Below are positions 7,869 through 15,973 of a DNA stretch of 64,000 nt, piece by piece (position 1 is the stretch's first letter; each line of letters starts with the position of its first letter). Made by a program: the position numbers and the translations under genes. The stretch spans positions 1 through 64,000 of the forward strand of contig DASVQB010000003.1 in the NCBI GenBank assembly GCA_036389295.1. The letters are read 5' to 3'. The notes under the pieces were generated by a model. It saw nothing but the letters and a program-made list of their open reading frames with translations, was not told where the DNA came from and ran no database searches. Origin of the DNA: AC-37 sp036389295. GTDB lineage: Bacteria; Actinomycetota; Thermoleophilia; Solirubrobacterales; Thermoleophilaceae.

Positions 7869-8366
7869 GTGGAGATGACGACGGAGCAGGCACGGGGCGC
7901 CCGCGCGGGCGCGAGGAACGGCGGCGGTGGCGACGGCGCGACCGAGCCGTCCGACTACGCGGCGATCAACGTCGTGTACGCGACGCTGCTCGCGGGCGTG
8001 GTGATCGCCACGCGCGAGCGCGCCCGGTCGGACCCGATCGCGATGCGCGAGCTGGTCCCGCTGTCGGCGGCCACGTTCGCCGTGTCGAAGGTCGTGGCGC
8101 GGGAGAAGGTCGGCTCGTGGCTCCGGGAGCCGTTCGTGGACCAGGACGGCCACCCGCCGCGGCCCGAGGGGCGCGGGATCCGGCGGGCCGTGGGCGAGCT
8201 CGTCACCTGCACGCGCTGCGTGGGCGCCTGGAGCGCGCTGGGCGTGGTCGGGCTGCGGCTGGCCAGGCCGGACGCGGGTCGGAGCGTCGCGAACGTGCTG
8301 GCCGTGTCGGCCGGCAACGACTGGCTCCAGGCCGGTTTCCGCTGGCTCTGCGATCGCGCGGACTGA
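7869..8366 (+). CDS. DUF1360 family membrane protein
   Basis: A 165-residue protein with a charged Gly-rich N-terminus and short hydrophobic helices at about 31-47, 61-75 and 118-130. The sequence TCTRCVGAW at 113-121 (Cys114, Cys117) is the conserved core of DUF1360 proteins, which are small membrane proteins known mainly from Firmicutes spore-related operons and actinobacteria, with no assigned activity. A GTG at 7869 or an ATG at 7875 could start it; neither has a good Shine-Dalgarno sequence. It is divergent from the zincin gene and convergent with a small membrane-protein gene. Confidence 0.75.
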   Translation: MEMTTEQARGARAGARNGGGGDGATEPSDYAAINVVYATLLAGVVIATRERARSDPIAMRELVPLSAATFAVSKVVAREKVGSWLREPFVDQDGHPPRPEGRGIRRAVGELVTCTRCVGAWSALGVVGLRLARPDAGRSVANVLAVSAGNDWLQAGFRWLCDRAD

Positions 8367-8372
8367 GCGCGA

Positions 8373-8570
8373 CTACCGCGCGGGGCGCCCGGTGCGGGCC
8401 CGGCGACGGGTCTCGCGGCTGTCCGCGGTGACCGCCAGGAAGATCATTCCCGGAACCATGCCCACCAGGGGATAGATCCACAACGGGCCCCGGAAGATCA
8501 GCATCGTCGCGCCGAGCACCGTGCCCATCGCGAGCAGGACGGCGACCTCACCTCGGCTGAACTGACTCAT
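8373..8570 (-). CDS. Small two-helix membrane protein
   Basis: A 65-residue protein with two predicted membrane helices (about 9-27 and 29-47: VAVLLAMGTVLGATMLIF and WIYPLVGMVPGMIFLAV) and a cytoplasmic-type Arg-rich tail. No family is recognised. Reality of the gene is supported by its membrane-protein hydropathy and by a TACCCT -10 hexamer placed six bases before the ATG, the leaderless arrangement repeated across this window. It ends seven bases from the convergent DUF1360 stop. Confidence 0.6.
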   Translation of the reverse strand: MSQFSRGEVAVLLAMGTVLGATMLIFRGPLWIYPLVGMVPGMIFLAVTADSRETRRRARTGRPAR

Positions 8571-8576
8571 GGGCTC

Positions 8577-8582
8577 AGGGTA
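8577..8582 (-). promoter_or_regulatory. -10 hexamer TACCCT for the 65-residue membrane protein
   Basis: TACCCT on the minus strand is six bases before the ATG at 8570 with no ribosome-binding site between, consistent with a leaderless transcript. Confidence 0.45.
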
Positions 8583-8888
8583 CCGCCACGATCAGGATCG
8601 CGGCCGCGATGGCCACGGGTATTCCGAGGATGAATCCAACCGCCGATCCGGCCGCCATCTGATTCGCGATCTCTGAGGTCGATCGACCCACCTGAGCGGG
8701 TGATCGGGCCGCGCCGGTCGGGGGTTCTCCACCCCCCACTTCCCTGCAGTTTCCGGAGATCGGGGAATCGGCCGGCTTTACAAACCGCCGGGGTCGGGTG
8801 CAGGGTCGGTCCACACCGGGGGAGAGGAATCGGGTCTTCGGACCTTCACCTCCCGGAAATGCCGACTCGCACCTCGAAGGGAGACCAA
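8583..8888. other. Intergenic region upstream of the large Ig-repeat protein
   Basis: About 305 bases between divergent genes. It holds a small hairpin (GGGGGT 8720-8725 with ACCCCC 8731-8736). On the minus strand a very short hydrophobic reading frame ends at 8575 (27 codons from ATG 8658, or 38 from GTG 8691); it could be a membrane micropeptide but has no start signal, so it is not called as a gene. The plus-strand side ends in a good ribosome site (AGGGAGA) before 8889. No clear promoter was identified. Confidence 0.3.
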
Positions 8889-11864
8889 ATGAGCGGGAGA
8901 CCCCGCACGCTCGCATGCCGTTTTTCACTCGCACTCGCACTGGCGCTGACGGCGCCGGCCGTCCTCGGAGCGGAGGCGAGGGGAGGCACCTACGAGGTCG
9001 TGTCGTGCGACGTCGCGCCCGGCGGCGCGAACCGATCGTGGGTGCCGTGGAGCTCGCCGGGCATGGGAACCGGCGAGCACTGCCCGACGGCAGGGCGCGA
9101 CGCCGGCGGTCTGTTCGCCGGCTCCGGGGTGAACGTGGGGACGATCCAGCCGTTCTCGTCCGCGTCGCAGACATTCGAGTCTCCGGCCGGCACGTCGATC
9201 GTCTACCTCGCCGCGCGCTACTCGTTCCATCGCGTCGATCCCTACTGGCGGGTCGGCGTGTTCGCGGGCGACGGCACGATGCTGCACGGCTGCGAGCCGG
9301 CGGCGCACGAGCCGGGCTGCTACTTCCACTCGGGCTCGATCGGCGGGACCTCGGACTGGGGCTTCACCCCGGGCGAGGTCCGGCGCGTGTACGTGCAGAC
9401 GACGTGCGGCGCCGCCGGCGGCTGCAGCAGCAACACCGCGGCGCCCTCCGGCGATCGTGGCGGCATCCGCCTGTACAGCGGCATGGTCCGCGTGCACGAC
9501 GAGTCGACGCCGTCGGTGTGGGACGTCGGCGACGGCGCTCTCTCCAACGGCGCGTGGCAGAGCGGCAGCCCGCACGTGGGCTTCGCCGCGAGCGACAACG
9601 TCGGGATCCGCCGGAACCGGCTGTACGTGGACGGTCGGCTGCTCCAGGACGACGGCCGCGACTGCGACTTCACCCGGCGCGTGCCCTGCTTCGACGTGAC
9701 CTACGGGCGCTACACGGTGAACACGGCCGCGCTGAGCGACGGCGACCACGAGGTGAAGGTGGAGGTCGTCGACGCCGCCGGGAACCCCGGCGCGCTGGTC
9801 GAGCGCTTCCGGTCCGACAACACGGCGCCGGACGCGCCGCGCGGGGTCGCCGTCGAGGGCGGCGACGGGTGGCGCCAGGCGAACCGCTTCCGCGTCAGCT
9901 GGACGAACCCGGCCAGCGCCTCCCCGATCGTGCGGGCCAACTACGAGCTGTGCAACGTGAAGAACGGCGCCTGCACGACCGGTGTGCGCGACGGCGGCGG
10001 CATCCACGCGGCCGACCTCTCGGTTCCGGAGCCGGGCCACTACACGCTGCGGCTCTGGCTCCAGGACGAGGCCGGCAACGTCAACGGCGCGAACCGCTCC
10101 GAGGCGGTCCGCCTGCGGTTCGACAACGTGCCGCCGGGGGAGGCGTGGCCGGAGAAGCGCAACGGCTGGTTGAACGCCGACGAGGCCAAGAACTTCGACG
10201 AGCCGATCCGGCTGAGGGACGGCGAGTTCGTTCCGGTCTCGGGCCTGGCCGGCTACTCGATCACGACGGACGGGACCGATCCGGACGGCACGATCGACGT
10301 CCCGGGCGGGGTGTACCGGATCGCGGAGCTCCGCGAGGGCATCACGACGATCAAGGCTCGTGCGATCTCGAATTCGGGCGTTCCGTCCGCCCGCGTGGGC
10401 TCGACGACGATCCAGGTCGACAAGTCCAAGCCGGTTGTGGACGCCCCAGGTGCTCCCTCGCCGGAGAAGTGGCATCGAGAGCCCGTGACGCTCCGGCTGG
10501 TCGGAACGGACCAGCCGCAACTCTCGGGCATGGGCCCGGCTGGCGAAAACCAGCCGCTCGAAGACGGCGCATTCGTCACCTACCGACTCGACGGCAATGC
10601 CCCGCAGTTCGTCCGCGGCGGCGAGGCGAGCCTGACCGTCGAGGACGACGGCGAGCACACCGTCAACTACCAGGCGGTCGACCTCGCCGGGAACAGGTCG
10701 GCGGAGCGCTCCCTGCGCCTGCGCGTCGACCGCACCGCCCCCGAGGTCGTCGTCTTCGAGGCCCCGGACGACCGGGACCCGAGGCGGGTGGCCGTGGCCG
10801 TCGCCGACCGCACCTCGGGGATCGCGACCGGCGGGCTCGAGATCCGCCTCGTCACGAGCTCCGGCCCCTGGCAGGAGGTCCCCTCGACGCTCGAGGGGAA
10901 CCGCCTGACCGCCGCGATCGACGACGCGGCCCGCGAGCGAGGCGTCTACGAGCTCCGGGCGCGAGTGGTCGACCGAGCCGGCAACGAGGCGGTCGGAGAC
11001 CGCCGGCGGGACGGCTCTCCGGCGCGGATCGACACGAGGCCGCTGGCGCCGCCGCCGGCCGATCCGGGAACGCCGAGGACGCCGGGGCCGGCGACGGCCG
11101 ATGGCGAGACGCCGCGGCCGGCGCCGGTCGACGCGGAGGCGCTTCGGTCGGACTCCAAGCTGGTCGCTGCCCTGGTCAGGCGAACGGCGCCGAAGCCCAA
11201 GCCGTGCGCGAAGAAGCAGCGCAAGCGCAAGCGCTGCCCCAAGCCGACCGCCGTCATCCCCACCGAGGAGCTCGTGGGAGCGCTCCAGGTCCCGTTCGGC
11301 AAGCAGGCGATCGCGCGCGGCCGGCTCACCACCCCCGGCGGCGCACCGATCGGCGACGCCGTCGTGGACGTGCTGGGCAGGTCCGCGGTCCCCGGCAGCG
11401 AGTTCACCCGGATCGCGGCCACGCGGACCGACGCCGCGGGCGGGTTCCGGTACGTGGTGCCCAGGGGGGTCAGCCGGACGATCAGGTTCCAGTACGGCGG
11501 ATCGCCCTACGTGCGCGGATCCGAGGCCGACCTCAGCGTGGCGGTCACCGCGGCAGCGACGATCAAGGTGAGCCCGCGTGCGGTCGCGAACGGGAAGAGC
11601 GTCACGTTCCGCGGTCGCCTCCGCGGGACGCCGATCCCGCGAGGCGGGAAGGTGCTCGACCTCCAGGCGTTCTACCGGCGCAAGTGGCGGACGTTCGCCA
11701 CGCCGCGTGCGAACGCGAAAGGGGCGTGGAGGTACCGCTACCGCTTCGAGGCCACGCGCGGCCGGGTGAAGTACCGCTTCCGTGTGAAGGTGCGCCCCGA
11801 GTCCGCGTACCCGTTCGCGCTCGGGTACTCGCCCGAGGTGAACGTGACCGTCAGGGGCAGGTGA
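8889..11864 (+). CDS. Large exported multi-domain protein with Ig-like repeats
   Basis: A 991-residue secreted protein. Residues 1-31 are a Sec signal peptide (RFSLALALALTAPAVLGAEA). The N-terminal third (about 32-250) has many Cys and aromatic residues and looks like a folded beta domain. It is followed by several bacterial Ig-like modules recognised by repeated DNTAPDAP, DNVPPGEAW and DRTAPEV boundaries with GDHEVKVEVVDAAGN or GEHTVNYQAVDLAGN cores. A Pro-rich and Lys/Arg/Cys-rich linker (CAKKQRKRKRCPK) leads to two C-terminal carboxypeptidase-regulatory-like beta domains (GRLTTPGGAPIGDAVVDV; GRLRGTPIPRGGKVLDLQ). No catalytic motif, LPxTG or membrane anchor is present, so it is probably released or held non-covalently. 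ATG 8889 is chosen over ATG 8859 because AGGGAGA precedes it and the signal peptide then has normal length. Confidence 0.88.
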   Translation: MSGRPRTLACRFSLALALALTAPAVLGAEARGGTYEVVSCDVAPGGANRSWVPWSSPGMGTGEHCPTAGRDAGGLFAGSGVNVGTIQPFSSASQTFESPAGTSIVYLAARYSFHRVDPYWRVGVFAGDGTMLHGCEPAAHEPGCYFHSGSIGGTSDWGFTPGEVRRVYVQTTCGAAGGCSSNTAAPSGDRGGIRLYSGMVRVHDESTPSVWDVGDGALSNGAWQSGSPHVGFAASDNVGIRRNRLYVDGRLLQDDGRDCDFTRRVPCFDVTYGRYTVNTAALSDGDHEVKVEVVDAAGNPGALVERFRSDNTAPDAPRGVAVEGGDGWRQANRFRVSWTNPASASPIVRANYELCNVKNGACTTGVRDGGGIHAADLSVPEPGHYTLRLWLQDEAGNVNGANRSEAVRLRFDNVPPGEAWPEKRNGWLNADEAKNFDEPIRLRDGEFVPVSGLAGYSITTDGTDPDGTIDVPGGVYRIAELREGITTIKARAISNSGVPSARVGSTTIQVDKSKPVVDAPGAPSPEKWHREPVTLRLVGTDQPQLSGMGPAGENQPLEDGAFVTYRLDGNAPQFVRGGEASLTVEDDGEHTVNYQAVDLAGNRSAERSLRLRVDRTAPEVVVFEAPDDRDPRRVAVAVADRTSGIATGGLEIRLVTSSGPWQEVPSTLEGNRLTAAIDDAARERGVYELRARVVDRAGNEAVGDRRRDGSPARIDTRPLAPPPADPGTPRTPGPATADGETPRPAPVDAEALRSDSKLVAALVRRTAPKPKPCAKKQRKRKRCPKPTAVIPTEELVGALQVPFGKQAIARGRLTTPGGAPIGDAVVDVLGRSAVPGSEFTRIAATRTDAAGGFRYVVPRGVSRTIRFQYGGSPYVRGSEADLSVAVTAAATIKVSPRAVANGKSVTFRGRLRGTPIPRGGKVLDLQAFYRRKWRTFATPRANAKGAWRYRYRFEATRGRVKYRFRVKVRPESAYPFALGYSPEVNVTVRGR

Positions 11865-11940
11865 TGGGACCTGCCGACACAGCTCCGCGCAGCGCGGGGC
11901 AGCCGTTCAGCGCGCGTCAGGCTCAGCCGATGTTGAGCAT

Positions 11941-14832
11941 ATGGAGGCGCATGGGGCACGAGGCCGGTGGCACGCCTGCCTCGGGGCTGCTCTGCTGCTT
12001 GTCGCAATCGGGTCGGGCGCCGCTGCGGGAGCGGCGCCCGATCGCGTGTCGCGGTCGCGGACGGTCACCGAGCCGAAGCGCTTCGCTGCCACTGGCACGG
12101 CGCTTCGCGTGCGGGACGGCCGGTCGCGGGCGGTGCGGGTCGCGATTGCGCTGAGGCACGATCCCGTGCTCGCGCGGGCGCTCGAACGGCGAGTCGCCCT
12201 GAGCGGGCGACTCGCCGGGTCGGAGCTCGCGGCGCTGAGGCGGGGCAAGTCGGGTGCTGCCGCGGCCGCTCACCACGAGCGCGTTCGGCATAGGGCACTC
12301 GACGCGCTGGACCCCGCTGCACGGGTGGCGTCGAAGTCGCAACAGCGCCTCGCGCGACTGGTGGACTCGCTCGGAGGACGGGTCGCGGGGCGCGACGTCG
12401 CAACCGGCATCCTCGTCGCAACTGTCCCGCCCCGGGCCATCCCAAGGATCGCGCGCGAGCCGGCTGTCGAATCGGTCGATCTGGCCTCGGTCAAGCGACC
12501 GCTGGGGCTGGAGACGAGCAGCGCCGCGGTCGGGGCTCCGGCGTTCTGGTCGCGCGGCTTCATCGGCGGAGCCGGGCCCGCCGACTCGAGCCCGGTCGAT
12601 CTCGCGATCGTGAGCGACAAGATCGACGAGGATCATCCGGCGTTCGCCGGGATCGATTTCCAGAGGCCCAGCGACTCATCTCGCGGGACGCGGTGCGGCC
12701 AGTACGGCAACGGATGCGAACACGGGACGGAGGTTGCGAGCATGGCGGTCAGCCGCGGCGCCTCGGGATGCGCCGTGTGCGTACCCGGCGATGCGAGCAA
12801 GAGGGGAATCGCGGCCGGACTCGACTCGGTCATCGACGCGGACGTGACGGACGCGAGCGGCAACGACCTGGCCTGGGCTCTCGGCATCCCATCGGACGAG
12901 GTGGAGGGGGCGCTCGATCCAGCCGAGGTGCTCAGTGACAGCCACGGCTCGGTCGAAAGCGAAGACGACAACGCAAACCTCCGCGGGACCGACCGCTTCA
13001 TCTCGGCCTACGGAGCGATCATCGCCTACCCGGCCGGCAATGAGGGCCCGGCCCGAACCGTCAACGACGCCTGTATCGCCTACGACACGCTCTGCATGGG
13101 CGGCTTCGACACGAAGGGGACCGTCGACTCGGCGGATGACGTGATCCCGGACTTCTCGAGTCGGGGGCCGTCGCCGGGTGGCCGCAAGAAGCCGGACCTC
13201 GTCGCCGTCGCCGACAGCGAGTTCGCGAACCAGCACTGGATACGGGACGGCAGGCTCTGGAGCGGAGGCACCGGCACCTCCCTCGCCGCCCCGCAGGGCG
13301 CGGCCGCCGCGGCCCTTCTGGCGGGCTCCGGGATCGCCAGCCCGCTCGCCCAGAAGGCGATCCTCGTCGACTCGGCTCGGCAGGGGCGGGCGACGCCCGC
13401 GAGCCCGATGGGGACGCAGGCCGGTTGGCAGGCCGACTGGGGGTGGGGCGCCCTCGACCTCGAGTCGGCGCTTCGCGAGCGCACCCACTTCTACACGGAC
13501 GAGGTCCCCGGCGGGGAGGCGCACTTCTACCGGACCGCGATCGCTGCCCAGGGCGACCGGGCCACGCTCGTCTGGAACCGCCGCGCCCTGGGCTGCGTGC
13601 AGGCGGGCTGCTCCACGACCGCCCTGACCCTCACCGACCTCGACCTGGAGCAGCTCGACCCCGACACAGGCGCCACGCTAACGCGCAGCGCCAGCACGAT
13701 CGACAACGTCGAGCAGGTTCGCTCGCCGTCGATCGGCGACGCGATCTACAAGGTCAAGGCGACCTCGTCCGTCGACGGCCTGCCCGCCGAGCCCTACGCC
13801 ATCGCGGCCCGGCGGCAGGTGACGCCGCTCGCCGTGCCCCGGCCCGTCGCGACCGCCACCGTCGGCGCCGCGGCCGCCCGGCTGGGCGATCCCGTCACGG
13901 TGGTCGCGAGCGTGGAGAACGCCTCCGCGGACCTCACCGGCGAGGACGCCGCCGTGGCGATCGAGCTGCCGCCCGGCGTCGAGCTCGCGCCCGGCTCGCC
14001 CGCGCCGACCCGCTCCCTGGGGACGCTCGCCGAGCGCGGCGCACCCGGCGCGACCGCCACCGTCGCGTGGACAGTGCGCGCCACGGGCGACGCCGTGAAC
14101 CGCATCCGCGTGACCGCCCGCGCCGGCCGCTACGGGGAGACGTTCGCGTCGAGCGACGATGTCGTATTCACCTCCGACGGCACGCCGCCGGCGCCGACGA
14201 TCGCGACGCCGGCGGGCGAGACGACCGACCCGCGGCTCCCGGTCGCCTGGAGCGCGACCGACTCCGGAACGGGCGTGCGCGACTTCGACGTCGAGGTCTC
14301 GACCGACGGCGGCCCGTTCGCGCCGTGGCTCCCGGCCACGACCGCCGCATCGGCCACGTACGAGGGCGCGGCCGGCCACGCCTACCGCTTCCGGGTCCGC
14401 GCCAGGGACCGCCTCGCGACCCCGTCGGCCTACCTCGCCTCGCCCGAGGTCCGCGTCGCGGCGGCGACCGGCCCCGGTGGTGACCCGCCCAGCCCGCCGG
14501 CGACTGGCCCCGGTGGCGACCCGCCCGGCCCGCCGCCCCCGCCGGCGACCGCCCGCACGAGCCCCGACCTCCGCGTCGGCTCCGTCCGGCGCCGCGGCTC
14601 GCGGCTGCTGGTCACCGGCACGATCGTTCCGCTCGCCACCGCGCGCGTGACCGTCGCGGGGGCCCTGAGCGCCCGCGGCCGCCGGACCCGCCCGCGCGCG
14701 ACCGCTCGCCCGCGCGGGGGCCGCTTCCAGGCGACCCTACCGCTGCCGCGGGCCGCCGCCGGCACGATCACGGTGAGCTACCCGGGCGACGCCCGCTTCG
14801 CGCCGCAGGCCGTCCGCCGCCGCCTGCGCTGA
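11941..14832 (+). CDS. Exported subtilase (S8 peptidase) with Ig-like C-terminal region
   Basis: A 963-residue secreted protein: signal peptide (about 12-31), a propeptide-like region to about residue 185, and a subtilisin domain about 200-500. The catalytic His261 (CEHGTEVASM), oxyanion Asn367 (YPAGNEG) and nucleophile Ser447 (SGGTGTSLAAPQG) are present. The Asp region reads VDLAIVSDKIDEDHPAF; aligned to the family's VAVIDTGIDYTHP, the catalytic position is Ser225 with Asp226 one residue later, an odd substitution. After the protease domain come a jelly-roll-like region, a DUF11/CARDB-type domain (GDPVTVVASVENASADLTGEDAAV), a fibronectin-like module, a Pro/Gly linker and a C-terminal beta domain. 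It follows the Ig-repeat protein on the same strand after 76 nt. Extracellular proteolysis is likely but activity depends on the Asp question. Confidence 0.88.
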   Translation: MEAHGARGRWHACLGAALLLVAIGSGAAAGAAPDRVSRSRTVTEPKRFAATGTALRVRDGRSRAVRVAIALRHDPVLARALERRVALSGRLAGSELAALRRGKSGAAAAAHHERVRHRALDALDPAARVASKSQQRLARLVDSLGGRVAGRDVATGILVATVPPRAIPRIAREPAVESVDLASVKRPLGLETSSAAVGAPAFWSRGFIGGAGPADSSPVDLAIVSDKIDEDHPAFAGIDFQRPSDSSRGTRCGQYGNGCEHGTEVASMAVSRGASGCAVCVPGDASKRGIAAGLDSVIDADVTDASGNDLAWALGIPSDEVEGALDPAEVLSDSHGSVESEDDNANLRGTDRFISAYGAIIAYPAGNEGPARTVNDACIAYDTLCMGGFDTKGTVDSADDVIPDFSSRGPSPGGRKKPDLVAVADSEFANQHWIRDGRLWSGGTGTSLAAPQGAAAAALLAGSGIASPLAQKAILVDSARQGRATPASPMGTQAGWQADWGWGALDLESALRERTHFYTDEVPGGEAHFYRTAIAAQGDRATLVWNRRALGCVQAGCSTTALTLTDLDLEQLDPDTGATLTRSASTIDNVEQVRSPSIGDAIYKVKATSSVDGLPAEPYAIAARRQVTPLAVPRPVATATVGAAAARLGDPVTVVASVENASADLTGEDAAVAIELPPGVELAPGSPAPTRSLGTLAERGAPGATATVAWTVRATGDAVNRIRVTARAGRYGETFASSDDVVFTSDGTPPAPTIATPAGETTDPRLPVAWSATDSGTGVRDFDVEVSTDGGPFAPWLPATTAASATYEGAAGHAYRFRVRARDRLATPSAYLASPEVRVAAATGPGGDPPSPPATGPGGDPPGPPPPPATARTSPDLRVGSVRRRGSRLLVTGTIVPLATARVTVAGALSARGRRTRPRATARPRGGRFQATLPLPRAAAGTITVSYPGDARFAPQAVRRRLR

Positions 14833-14889
14833 GGCCGGCCGCGCGAGAAAGACGTTCAAAGACGGCTTGGCACGGAAAGACTCCCGCGC

Positions 14890-15969
14890 ATGGAGGGGGG
14901 ACCGTGGGAGCCGCCGAGCGGCACGCCGTCACCGCCGCCGAGCGGCACGCCAGCACCGCCGCCGGGCACGCCGCCGCCGAGCGGCGCACCGTCACCGCCG
15001 CCGGACACGCAGGCGCCGTCTAGCGCGCCGCCGTCCGACCTCCCGCCCAGGAGGCGCCGCTGGCTCCCCGTCCTCGCCGGCGTCCTCGTCCTCGCCCTGA
15101 TCGGCGCGGCCGTCGCCTACTACCTCACCGAGGTCCCGGACCGGCTCGCAGCCGACTACGCCGACCAGGCGAAGCCGGAGCACCAGAGGGCCCGCACCGC
15201 CATGCGGCGCGTCTACGCCACGTTCTCGAGCACCACCTTCGGCGTCAGCAGGAAGTCCACGAAGAAGGCGAAGACGACGCGCCAGCAGGCCCGCGCGGTC
15301 GAGCAGTCCTCGCGCAGGGAGCTCCGGCAGCTCACGCCGGCGACTAGGGCGATCCGCCGGGCCAAGCGGGCGCTCGCCCGCGTGGACGAGGAGGACCTCC
15401 TCGAGGTGCCGAGCGCCCCGCTGCTCGACGGCCGCGGGAAGCTCGAGGACGCGGACGAGATCGCCGACCGCGAGGAGCGCTACCTCCGCGACGCCCGGCG
15501 CTTCCTCCGCGACTACGAGCGCGTCGTCGCCTACCGGATCGCGGACCTCGAGTACAACCGCAAGGCCGCCGCCGCCCTCTACGGCGGCATCCTCCGCATC
15601 CCCTCGCATCCGACCTCCCCGGCCCAGGTCACGCGGCCGGTCGAGGCGGGCGTGCGCAAGGCCGAGGGCTTCCTGAGCCGCTTCCGGAAGCGCAAGCCGC
15701 CGCCGGACCTGCGCCGCGAGCACCGCCTCGGCGTCACGGCCAACGCCCTCGCCCTGAAGAAGCTGCGCGAGCTGACCGGCCAGGTGCGCCGGCTGGACAT
15801 CGCCGCCGCCGAGGAGACCGACAAGGAGATCGGCGCGATCGGGAAGCGGTACGAGCGCCGGACGAGGGGCGCGATCGCCCGGCTGCTGGGCGGATCGCGC
15901 GTCGCCCGGGAGCGCCGCAGCCTGCGCCGGCGCGAGCGCGAGCAGTCCGCGGCGCTCGCCCGTCTCTAG
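14890..15969 (+). CDS. Pro-rich, single-helix membrane-anchored coiled-coil protein
   Basis: A 359-residue protein of unrecognised family. Residues 1-52 are a low-complexity Pro/Ser/Gly/Thr segment built from repeated PPSGTP-like units; residues 53-58 are Arg-rich (PRRRRR); residues about 60-80 form one membrane helix (LPVLAGVLVLALIGAAVAYYL). The remaining 280 residues are charged and mostly helical, probably outside the membrane, with Lys/Arg- and Glu-rich heptad-like stretches. The layout (cytoplasmic Pro-rich tail, one helix, external helical domain) is common in actinobacterial envelope proteins of unknown role. The DNA for 14908-15005 is itself a tandem GC-rich repeat. It is convergent with the acylase gene, five nt between stops. 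Confidence 0.75.
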   Translation: MEGGPWEPPSGTPSPPPSGTPAPPPGTPPPSGAPSPPPDTQAPSSAPPSDLPPRRRRWLPVLAGVLVLALIGAAVAYYLTEVPDRLAADYADQAKPEHQRARTAMRRVYATFSSTTFGVSRKSTKKAKTTRQQARAVEQSSRRELRQLTPATRAIRRAKRALARVDEEDLLEVPSAPLLDGRGKLEDADEIADREERYLRDARRFLRDYERVVAYRIADLEYNRKAAAALYGGILRIPSHPTSPAQVTRPVEAGVRKAEGFLSRFRKRKPPPDLRREHRLGVTANALALKKLRELTGQVRRLDIAAAEETDKEIGAIGKRYERRTRGAIARLLGGSRVARERRSLRRREREQSAALARL

Positions 15970-15973
15970 CCGG

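Noticed and set aside
8575..8691. A 27- or 38-codon hydrophobic micropeptide on the minus strand upstream of the 65-residue membrane protein.
   Set aside because: No ribosome site or TANNNT hexamer supports either start, and hydrophobic frames of this size occur by chance.
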